A stretch of DNA of 64,000 nucleotides. It comes from Aliivibrio finisterrensis_A. GTDB taxonomy: Bacteria > Pseudomonadota > Gammaproteobacteria > Enterobacterales > Vibrionaceae. Under the pieces are notes generated by a model, which saw nothing but the letters and a program-made list of their open reading frames with translations, was not told where the DNA came from and did no database searches. The stretch is taken from the NCBI RefSeq assembly GCF_004167675.1, contig NZ_SEZQ01000001.1; one strand, given 5' to 3'. Shown here one piece after another: positions 1 to 6,826 of this stretch (position 1 is its first letter; each line of letters begins with the position of its first letter). Made by a program: the position numbers and the translations under genes.

Positions 1-213
1 TTTCGTTTTAGTGCCCTTGGTTAGGTTACGACAAAGCGTTAGGGCAGTAGGACGACCTGCGTATTCTTGCAGTAACGTCATAAACTCAGCGCGGAAATCT
101 TCATCTGCTTGAGCATCAATAAACGCTTGCTCAAGTTGGTCAAGTGCTGGAACTAAAATTTGTGGAACGTATTGACCACCATATTCGCCGAAGTAGGCAT
201 CTAATTTTGCCAT
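1..213 (-). CDS. trpB: Tryptophan synthase beta chain, N-terminal fragment
   Basis: TrpB joins indole and serine to make tryptophan using PLP. Only the first 71 codons lie in the window; the gene runs off the left edge. The visible residues begin MAKLDAYFGEYGGQYVP and continue with the AGRPTALT segment, which is typical of the TrpB N-terminus. The ATG is at 213-211 and sits ten bases after the trpCF stop. It is the fifth structural gene of the trp operon, and trpA would be expected just beyond the edge. Confidence 0.93.
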   Translation of the reverse strand, partial: MAKLDAYFGEYGGQYVPQILVPALDQLEQAFIDAQADEDFRAEFMTLLQEYAGRPTALTLCRNLTKGTKTK

Positions 214-223
214 GATATTTTCC

Positions 224-1636
224 TTAATAATCTCGTAATGCGCTAAATACGGCGCGTAATTTTTTGTGATCTTTTTTACCTGGAGCCGATTCGACACCAG
301 AGTTGAAATCTAATCCATAACAGCCAAGTTGTGCGGCTTGTTTGGTATTCTCTAGTGATAAGCCACCGGCGAGCATAATGTTGTGATGTGGCAGTTTGTT
401 CCAATCAAAACTTATGCCAGTGCCACCTTCTTGTGAGCCAACTTTGCAATCTACCAATACCTTATCAGCAAGGCTTTGTGGAAGGGAAATACTTTGCGCC
501 TCATCTGACACAGAAATAACATTCCACACTTGGCAACTTGCTGGTAGCTGTTGTTTTAGCTCTGCAATATAGTCCTCACTTTCAGAACCATGTAGCTGAA
601 CCACCGCAAGAGATAGCTCATGTGCTCGTTGTGCAACCGTAGATACAGTCTCGTTTTGAAACACGCCGACATAATGCAATGTAGTTTCTTGAGTGATGGC
701 TTTGGCTGTTTCTAATGAAACAAAGCGAGGTGATTTCTCAACAAAGATAAGCCCGCCATATACGGCACCCGAGTCATAAGCTGCTTTTGCGTCTTCAACC
801 GAAGTAAGCCCACAGACTTTGTTTTCACCTAAGATCACTTTTCGTGCTGCTAGTTCTAGGTTTTCTTCTGCCATTAATGAGCTGCCAATTAAAAAGCCTG
901 TAGCGTGTTTAGCTAGATCTTTTACTTGCTGATGAGTATAAATACCCGACTCAGAAATAATGGTTGTGCCTTTTGGCAGTAGCGGTGCAAGCTCTTTAGT
1001 GCGGTTCAAATCAGTGGATAAATCACGTAGATTACGGTTGTTAATTCCGATCACTTGCGCTTCTAATGCGACCGCTCTATGTAACTCTTCTTCATTACTG
1101 ACTTCGGTTAAAATCCCCATATCGAATGAGTGTGCAACTGCAGCAAGCGCTTTGTACTCCTCATCGTTAAGTACTGAAAGCATCAGTAGAATCGCATCAG
1201 CACCGTAATGGCGAGCTAAATAGACTTGGTATGCATCAATCATAAAATCTTTGCACAGAATAGGCTGATTAACTTGGTCACGAATAATTGGTAAGAAATC
1301 GAAACTGCCTTGGAAATACTTTTCGTCAGTTAACACAGAAATTGCACTGGCGTGTTTGTTATAAACTGATGCAATGTAGTTAAGATCAAAATCTTGGCGA
1401 ATTAAGCCTTTTGATGGTGATGCTTTTTTACATTCAAGAATAAACTCGATCTTGCCTGTTTTTAATGCATCATAAAAACTGCGGTCAGAGTTGGTTAGGC
1501 CATTCTTAAAGGTATCAAGAGGCTGACTTTCTTTGCGTTCACTTATCCAAATCGCTTTGTCTTTAACTATTTTTACTAGCACTTCAGCCATTTGGGTATT
1601 TTCTACTGAAATGTGCTCAGACAATTGTTGTGTCAT
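224..1636 (-). CDS. trpCF: Bifunctional indole-3-glycerol-phosphate synthase / phosphoribosylanthranilate isomerase
   Basis: This 470-residue protein performs two successive steps of tryptophan synthesis. The N-terminal TIM barrel (about 1-270) is the IGP synthase, with ECKKASPSKG near residue 70, LCKDFM near 127 and the IGINNRNL and IISESGI segments. The C-terminal barrel (about 272-470) is the PRA isomerase, beginning KVCGLTSVEDA and containing VGVFQNE, VQLHG and GGTGISFDW. The fused arrangement and the length match the enterobacterial and Vibrio TrpC(F). The ATG at 1636 lies five bases after the trpD stop and has an AGGATAAG-type ribosome site. An internal Met at residue 16 is a less likely start. 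Confidence 0.95.
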   Translation of the reverse strand: MTQQLSEHISVENTQMAEVLVKIVKDKAIWISERKESQPLDTFKNGLTNSDRSFYDALKTGKIEFILECKKASPSKGLIRQDFDLNYIASVYNKHASAISVLTDEKYFQGSFDFLPIIRDQVNQPILCKDFMIDAYQVYLARHYGADAILLMLSVLNDEEYKALAAVAHSFDMGILTEVSNEEELHRAVALEAQVIGINNRNLRDLSTDLNRTKELAPLLPKGTTIISESGIYTHQQVKDLAKHATGFLIGSSLMAEENLELAARKVILGENKVCGLTSVEDAKAAYDSGAVYGGLIFVEKSPRFVSLETAKAITQETTLHYVGVFQNETVSTVAQRAHELSLAVVQLHGSESEDYIAELKQQLPASCQVWNVISVSDEAQSISLPQSLADKVLVDCKVGSQEGGTGISFDWNKLPHHNIMLAGGLSLENTKQAAQLGCYGLDFNSGVESAPGKKDHKKLRAVFSALRDY

Positions 1637-1641
1637 CTTTC

Positions 1642-2649
1642 TTATCCTCGTGCAGCCAGTTGTTGAACTAGCTCAAATGCTTTACCTGAGTTCATCGCAT
1701 CGATTGCTTTTTGTGCATTGGCTTTTAAATCTTCATGACCAAACAGACGCATTAATAGAGCAACGTTAACTGCAATTGCACCCAGTTGAGCGTCAGTGCC
1801 TTTACCTGTCAGGATATCAGTAATAATCGCTTTGTTTTCTTCTGGCTCTCCGCCTTTAATTGCTTCAAGCGGATGAGTGTCTAGGCCAAAATCTTCAGGC
1901 GTTAATGTGTATTCTGAGATTTTACCGTCAATGATTTCAGCCACGGTTGTTGGACCATGAATCGCCACTTCATCTAAGCCTGAGCCGAACACAACGGCAG
2001 CACGTTTCATTCCCATGTTCACCATGGTTTCTGCGATTGGGCGAACCAGTGACTCATCGTACACACCCATTAACTCAATGTTTGGACGAGCTGGGTTGAT
2101 CAAAGGACCAAGGATATTAAAGATGGTGCGGGTTTTCATGGTTTGACGGATTGGCATCGCATGGCGAACACCGCCGTGATAATGCGGAGCAAATAAGAAA
2201 GCAACACCTAAGTCATCAACCGCTTTTCGTGTGTCTTCTGCTGACATGGCTAAATTAATACCAAATGAATCTAATAAGTCAGAAGATCCTGATTTACTTG
2301 AAACACCACGGTTACCGTGTTTTGCGATTTTTAATCCGCATGCCGCAGCAACAAATGCCGCTGTGGTGGAGATGTTTATCGTGTTTGAACCGTCACCACC
2401 TGTACCAACAATGTCTGCGAAATCATAATCAGGACGAGGGAATTCATTGGCGTTATCAAGCAGTGCTTTTGCTGCACCTGCAATTTCGTTTGGAGTTTCA
2501 CCTTTGATTTTTAAACAGGTTAAGGCGGCGGTAAGTAGAATTGGTTCTAACTCGCCTTTAATTATGGCATCAAAAAGAACTTGGCTTTCTGTTTCTGAAA
2601 GCGAAGTTTGGTCATACAATTTAGCGAAAATAGCTTCAATTTGAGTCAT
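1642..2649 (-). CDS. trpD: Anthranilate phosphoribosyltransferase
   Basis: TrpD transfers phosphoribose from PRPP to anthranilate. The 335 residues contain the glycine-rich PRPP loop DIVGTGGDGSNTINIST near residue 80, KHGNRGVSSKSGSSD near 108 and the family segment TIFNILGPLINPA near 170. Length is normal for the family. Here TrpD is a separate protein from TrpG, unlike the TrpGD fusion in E. coli. The ATG at 2649 follows an AAGGAT ribosome site, ten bases after the trpG stop, in the middle of the trp operon. Confidence 0.96.
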   Translation of the reverse strand: MTQIEAIFAKLYDQTSLSETESQVLFDAIIKGELEPILLTAALTCLKIKGETPNEIAGAAKALLDNANEFPRPDYDFADIVGTGGDGSNTINISTTAAFVAAACGLKIAKHGNRGVSSKSGSSDLLDSFGINLAMSAEDTRKAVDDLGVAFLFAPHYHGGVRHAMPIRQTMKTRTIFNILGPLINPARPNIELMGVYDESLVRPIAETMVNMGMKRAAVVFGSGLDEVAIHGPTTVAEIIDGKISEYTLTPEDFGLDTHPLEAIKGGEPEENKAIITDILTGKGTDAQLGAIAVNVALLMRLFGHEDLKANAQKAIDAMNSGKAFELVQQLAARG

Positions 2650-2659
2650 GAGAATATCC

Positions 2660-3268
2660 TTATTCTTTATTATCTGAACGGCTTGAATCTAAATTTAAAG
2701 CCCAGTTTAATGTATTAATTAGTAGCTCAGCGCCTTGCGTCGTTAAAATGGATTCAGGATGAAATTGGAATCCACACACTTTATCTTCTTCTTGGATTAC
2801 CGCCATGACTAAGTCATCAACGGTTGCTGTAATGGTTAATTGATCGGATACCTTTGTCGCCACCAAAGAGTGGTAACGAGCAATAGAGAGTGGGTTTGGT
2901 AAACCATTAAAAATAGCATGCTGGTTATGGCTCATCATTGCTGATTTACCATGAACGATTTCGCCAGCACCTGCAACCGTCCCGTCATATGCTTCTACAA
3001 TCGCTTGGTGGCCAAGACAAATTCCGATCATTGGCACTTTGCCTTTTAAACGCTGAATGACTTCAGGCATGCAACCCGCTTCTGATGGAGCGCCTGGCCC
3101 TGGCGATAAGACAACTACGGGGTTCTCTAGTTTATTTACCGCCTCTTCAAAAGCGCTTGCAGACAAGCTATTTCGATAAATAGTGACTGGGTAACCAAGA
3201 GAGCGAAATTGATCAACCAAGTTATAAGTAAAGGAGTCGAAATTATCGAGTAATACAATATGAGCCAT
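2660..3268 (-). CDS. trpG: Anthranilate synthase component II (glutamine amidotransferase)
   Basis: TrpG hydrolyses glutamine and passes ammonia to TrpE. It is a class I glutamine amidotransferase of 202 residues. The start LLDNFDSFTYNLVDQ, the oxyanion segment SPGPGAPSEAG, the nucleophile loop GICLGHQAI (Cys near residue 84) and the C-terminal FQFHPESI with the catalytic His and Glu are all present. The ATG shares its A with the trpE stop codon (TAATG), so translation of the two subunits is probably coupled. A free-standing trpG followed by trpD is the usual Vibrio arrangement. Confidence 0.96.
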   Translation of the reverse strand: MAHIVLLDNFDSFTYNLVDQFRSLGYPVTIYRNSLSASAFEEAVNKLENPVVVLSPGPGAPSEAGCMPEVIQRLKGKVPMIGICLGHQAIVEAYDGTVAGAGEIVHGKSAMMSHNQHAIFNGLPNPLSIARYHSLVATKVSDQLTITATVDDLVMAVIQEEDKVCGFQFHPESILTTQGAELLINTLNWALNLDSSRSDNKE

Positions 3269-4854
3269 TATTTTGTCTCCTTAGTGCTTGTCGGTTGTGC
3301 TAAGTGCGCTTTTTGAATTGCAGAGATCACCGCTTGTGCTTTTCCACGAGTTTCATCGGCTTCAGCTTGTGGGTTGGAGTCGTATACGACACCAGCTCCG
3401 GCTTGAACTTGAGCGATACCCTCTTCAACATAGGCTGAACGGATAACAATACACGTATCCATGTTGCCATCCCCCGTTAAGTAACCAACAGCGCCACCAT
3501 AAGTACCACGGCGTGTTTTTTCTACATCACGAATAAGCTGCATAGCACGAATTTTGGGTGCACCCGTTAATGTCCCCATATTCATGCAGGCTTGGTAAGC
3601 ATGCAGAGCATCAAGATCCCCTCGAAGCTGACCAACAACACGAGAAACCAGATGCATAACATGGCTGTAGCGGTCGACTTTTAATAAATCAGCCACATAG
3701 CGAGTGCCTGCTTCTGAAATACGAGCGACATCATTACGAGCCAAATCAACCAACATCATGTGCTCTGCGTTTTCTTTGGTATCACAACGCAGTTCTAATT
3801 CAATGCGGCTGTCTAAATCATGGTTGATAGAGCCATCGCTGTTTTTACCACGTTGACGAGTGCCTGCGATTGGGTAAATTTCAACTTGGTTTGTTTCTTT
3901 ACCATATTTCAATGCAGATTCTGGCGAAGCCCCAAACAAGGTGAAATCACGATCTTGCAGATAAAACATGTATGGACTTGGGTTACCGATTTTAAGTTCA
4001 CGATAAGCCGCCAATGGCGCAGGGCAAGGAAGAGTGAAGCGACGAGAAGGAACAACTTGGAAAATATCGCCTTTAATTACAAATTCTTTTAAATTTAATA
4101 CGGTTTGACAGAAATCTTCATCGGAGACACTTGGAATTGCTTCACAGCTTTCTAGCGTTGGTGCTTCGGGTACGGTATGTGGCTCTGAGCAAAACGCTTT
4201 AATTTCAGTAAGTCGTGCAGAAAGGTTTGTTTTGATTGTTGCATCAGCATTAAACAATGAGCCTTGAAGTACTGACGTTTCCGTTTGATGATCGATAACT
4301 AACAATGATTCGGCTACATAAAATACATAATCAGGGCATTTGTTTGTAGTCTCTGCCTCACCAAGGTTTTCAAAGTTAGCGACTAAGTCATAAGCAAATA
4401 ATCCACCTAAAAAGAGTGCATTAGAGGGTAAACCAGTTACATTGAATTGATTTTGAATAAACCGTAACGCATCAAAAGAGGAGAGTTCTCGTAAACGGCT
4501 GTCCTCATCCAGATCTTGATTAATATTTGGGAACTGTAATGTCAATATAGAGTTAGAAGAAAGGGCAATAAGAGAAGCAGGAATAGATTGAGCTAAGGAG
4601 TGTAATAAGGATTCTCCATTTGCTGTTAACGCTTCTAGTGTTACTTCTTTATCAAAACAATGAATTCGTACCGCTGCATCTATTAGCATCAAGCTTATAA
4701 TGTTTTGTTTTGAGTTAACTTCTGCCCCTTCGAGTAATAGACTCATCTCTTTATTTTCACATAGAGTGGAATAAAGTTGGGTTGGATCAGAGACGTATGG
4801 AACGTCAAGGGAAAGCACTTCTAGTTGACCATCATTGGACATTACTGACTGCAT
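3268..4854 (-). CDS. trpE: Anthranilate synthase component I
   Basis: TrpE makes anthranilate from chorismate, using ammonia from TrpG. The N-terminal half carries LLLEGAEVNSKQN, the tryptophan feedback-binding region with its LLLES-like motif. The C-terminal half carries the chorismate-binding core: FQVVPSRRF, FGASPESAL, YPIAGTRQRG and the MNMGTLTGAPKIRAM signature. I chose the ATG at 4854-4852 because a strong GGGAGG site lies five bases upstream. The reading frame stays open to a GTG at 4935, which would add 27 residues with no ribosome site and no family resemblance. The protein is then 528 residues long, close to the usual length. It is the first structural gene of the operon, about 160 bases after the attenuator. 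Confidence 0.95.
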   Translation of the reverse strand: MQSVMSNDGQLEVLSLDVPYVSDPTQLYSTLCENKEMSLLLEGAEVNSKQNIISLMLIDAAVRIHCFDKEVTLEALTANGESLLHSLAQSIPASLIALSSNSILTLQFPNINQDLDEDSRLRELSSFDALRFIQNQFNVTGLPSNALFLGGLFAYDLVANFENLGEAETTNKCPDYVFYVAESLLVIDHQTETSVLQGSLFNADATIKTNLSARLTEIKAFCSEPHTVPEAPTLESCEAIPSVSDEDFCQTVLNLKEFVIKGDIFQVVPSRRFTLPCPAPLAAYRELKIGNPSPYMFYLQDRDFTLFGASPESALKYGKETNQVEIYPIAGTRQRGKNSDGSINHDLDSRIELELRCDTKENAEHMMLVDLARNDVARISEAGTRYVADLLKVDRYSHVMHLVSRVVGQLRGDLDALHAYQACMNMGTLTGAPKIRAMQLIRDVEKTRRGTYGGAVGYLTGDGNMDTCIVIRSAYVEEGIAQVQAGAGVVYDSNPQAEADETRGKAQAVISAIQKAHLAQPTSTKETK

Positions 4855-5014
4855 TTCAGCCTCCCTGCTAATGCGTTGAATTGATGTTACATTTTTATTA
4901 GTTTTCATAGTCGCATATTTCACTTTTGTTGCCACTCTTTTCTTAAAACTTGTGAGAGCTGAATGACTGACTGTTTAGATTTTCATCTATCATTGAGGGT
5001 GCTGTACATTTAGG

Positions 5015-5044
5015 CATAAAAAAACCCGCTTAAATGCGGGTAAT
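5015..5044 (-). terminator. trp attenuator (intrinsic terminator hairpin)
   Basis: On the minus strand a six-base stem (ACCCGC / GCGGGT, plus-strand 5036-5041 and 5024-5029) closes a six-base loop and is followed at once by a run of seven T. It lies between trpL and trpE. The upper arm (5037-5044) can instead pair with CGGGTAGT at the end of trpL (plus 5082-5089): eight pairs, one of them G-U. That gives the mutually exclusive structure expected of a trp attenuator. Confidence 0.9.
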
Positions 5045-5082
5045 AATTTTTATGTCAAAATCGTTAATTCAGCACAAAAACA

Positions 5083-5160
5083 CTACCCGAAGTAGTGCCA
5101 CCATCGTTTTGTCATCACGCTAGTTTTTAAGAATGCTTGTTGTTTGCTAAGCTGTGACAT
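5083..5160 (-). CDS. trpL: trp operon leader peptide
   Basis: This 25-codon reading frame reads MSQLSKQQAF, then LKTSVMTKRW, then WHYFG and stop. The two adjacent Trp codons (residues 20-21) sit five codons before the stop, so a ribosome starved of charged tRNA-Trp would stall there. The frame overlaps a local hairpin, CACTAC-TTCGG-GTAGTG (plus 5082-5098), which would be the 1:2 or pause structure. The stop region contains the segment that pairs with the attenuator arm. Position, size and codon content are those of a trp leader; the exact sequence is read directly from the window. Confidence 0.93.
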   Translation of the reverse strand: MSQLSKQQAFLKTSVMTKRWWHYFG

Positions 5161-5220
5161 AAAGTACCTACTATTAAAACAAAGACCAATATTAAATTTG
5201 GTGAGAAAGTGTTTAACTGT

Positions 5221-5254
5221 GTACTAGTAAACTAGTGCGAGAGGTAAAAGTCAA
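5221..5254 (-). promoter_or_regulatory. trp promoter with TrpR-type operator
   Basis: On the minus strand TTGACT (plus 5249-5254) and TTTACT (5226-5231) are separated by exactly 17 bases. The -10 lies inside a near-perfect palindrome, ACTAGTAAACTAGT (5223-5236), which closely resembles the E. coli TrpR operator core with its two CTAG half sites. In E. coli the operator also covers the -10 of the trp promoter. Repression by TrpR is therefore likely, in series with attenuation. Confidence 0.88.
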
Positions 5255-5262
5255 GAATTATT

Positions 5263-6108
5263 ATGAAAATAGACCTACATAGTCACACAACAGCGTCAGA
5301 TGGACGCATGTCTCCTGCTGAATTAGTAGAAAGAGCGGTTACTTTTGATGTGAAAGTACTTGCTATTACTGATCATGATACCGTTGCAGGGTTAGCTGAA
5401 GCGCATCAAACGATTAAAGAAAAAGCATTACCAGTGCATTTAATTGATGGTATTGAAATTTCAACATTATGGAGCAACAAGGATATTCATGTTGTTGGCC
5501 TTAATATTGATGTAAATCACCCTGAATTAATTGCATTGATAGAAGAACAAGCGCAACGTAGAGATGCTCGCGCTAGAAAAATGGCAGAACGTCTTGAAAA
5601 AGCGGGTTATGTTGGGGCGTTAGAAGGCGCAATGGCACTGGCTGATGGAGGTTCACTAACCCGAGCTCATTTTGGCAAGTGGTTAGTTGACCAAGGCCAT
5701 GCGAAAACGATGCAAGTGGTATTCAAAAAGTTCTTAACACGCAATAACATAGGCTATGTTCCACCAGAATGGTGTTCAATCGAAGAAGCCGTTAAGGTCA
5801 TTCATAATGCGGGAGGGACAGCTGTACTTGCTCATCCTGGTCGTTATAAGTTGACCGCAAAATGGGTGAAGCGATTATTAGCTGCATTTGTTGAAGCAAA
5901 AGGGGATGCAATGGAAGTTGCTCTACCTCAACAAGGTATTCAAGAACGTCGAGTTCTTGCAGATTATGCAATTCAATATGAACTAGCGGCATCACAAGGG
6001 TCTGATTTTCATTATCCGTCGCCTTGGACAGAATTAGGAAGAAATTTATGGCTACCTGAAGGGGTAGTTCCAGTATGGCAAGAATGGGATTTACCAACGT
6101 TTGAGTAG
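5263..6108 (+). CDS. rnm: PHP-domain 5'-3' exoribonuclease (RNase AM, YciV/TrpH)
   Basis: The 281 residues form a PHP phosphoesterase domain. Metal ligands are visible as DLHSHTTASDG (residues 3-13), ITDHDTVAG (near 36-44), EIST (near 67), LAHPGRYK (near 192) and SDFHYPSP (near 249). E. coli YciV, now called Rnm, trims RNA 5' ends including rRNA precursors, and is encoded next to trp as here. The ATG is only nine bases beyond the -35 of the divergent trp promoter, and its best ribosome site (GAGG, 5241-5244) is rather far upstream, so the start is a little uncertain. Confidence 0.9.
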   Translation: MKIDLHSHTTASDGRMSPAELVERAVTFDVKVLAITDHDTVAGLAEAHQTIKEKALPVHLIDGIEISTLWSNKDIHVVGLNIDVNHPELIALIEEQAQRRDARARKMAERLEKAGYVGALEGAMALADGGSLTRAHFGKWLVDQGHAKTMQVVFKKFLTRNNIGYVPPEWCSIEEAVKVIHNAGGTAVLAHPGRYKLTAKWVKRLLAAFVEAKGDAMEVALPQQGIQERRVLADYAIQYELAASQGSDFHYPSPWTELGRNLWLPEGVVPVWQEWDLPTFE

Positions 6109-6155
6109 GGCTTAATCCTTAAATAATAACAACGACCTGCTCGTCAGGAGGAATA

Positions 6156-6776
6156 ATGAGCCAATTTTTTTACGTACATCCAGAAAACCCACAAGCACGC
6201 TTAATTAGTCAAGCGGTTGCCATCATTAGAGATGGTGGTGTCGTTATTTATCCAACCGACTCGGGTTATGCTTTAGGTTGTCAGCTTGAGAATAAACAAG
6301 CATTAGAGCGTATTTGCCAGATCCGTCGTTTGGATGATAAGCACAACTTTACATTGTTATGTCGAGATCTGTCAGAGTTATCAATTTATGCACGTGTTGA
6401 CAATAGCATTTTCCGATTACTGAAGAACAATACACCGGGGGCTTATACCTTTATCTTTAAAGGGACTAAGGAAGTTCCACGTCGTCTTATGAATCCGAAG
6501 CGTAAAACAATAGGTATGCGTGTACCGGATAATAAGATCGCTCTTGATCTGTTAGAAGCATTAGGTGAACCGCTAATGTCGACAACGTTGATTTTACCAG
6601 GTAATGAAATGGCAGAGTCAGATCCAGAAGTGATCCGAGATCAGCTTGAGCACGCCGTGGACTTAATTATGAATGGTGGTTATTTAGGTGAACAGCCAAC
6701 AACCGTGGTTGATTTTAGTGACGATGAAATCAATGTAGTTCGTATTGGCGCTGGTGATCCAAGCCCATTTCAATAA
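6156..6776 (+). CDS. yciO: YciO-family (Sua5/YrdC-like) protein
   Basis: This 206-residue protein has the YrdC fold that binds ATP, threonine and bicarbonate in threonylcarbamoyl-AMP synthases. Recognisable segments are GGVVIYPTDSGYALGCQ near residue 30, RRLDDKHNFTLLC near 67, PGAYTFIFKGT near 95 and TIGMRVPDN near 124. E. coli YciO is the same length and also lies beside rnm. YciO is a paralogue of TsaC, and its own role is not settled, so I do not call it a tRNA-modification enzyme with certainty. A good AGGAGGAAT site precedes the ATG. Confidence 0.9.
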   Translation: MSQFFYVHPENPQARLISQAVAIIRDGGVVIYPTDSGYALGCQLENKQALERICQIRRLDDKHNFTLLCRDLSELSIYARVDNSIFRLLKNNTPGAYTFIFKGTKEVPRRLMNPKRKTIGMRVPDNKIALDLLEALGEPLMSTTLILPGNEMAESDPEVIRDQLEHAVDLIMNGGYLGEQPTTVVDFSDDEINVVRIGAGDPSPFQ

Positions 6777-6796
6777 TTAAAAAGACAAGTAAGTAT

Positions 6797-6826
6797 AAAT
6801 AGCCAGCATTGACTGGCTATTTTTAT
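6797..6826. terminator. Bidirectional terminator between yciO and ainR
   Basis: A ten-base stem AAATAGCCAG / CTGGCTATTT closes a six-base loop, and T or A runs flank both sides. It fits termination of both convergent genes. Confidence 0.75.

Noticed and set aside
3820..4092. Plus-strand open frame inside trpE, and the many similar frames inside other genes
   Set aside because: These are shadows of the real genes in other frames, with no ribosome site or protein-family resemblance.
4855..4935. Longer trpE reading frame beginning with GTG at 4935
   Set aside because: It adds 27 residues without a ribosome site and without likeness to TrpE; the ATG at 4854 has a strong GGGAGG.
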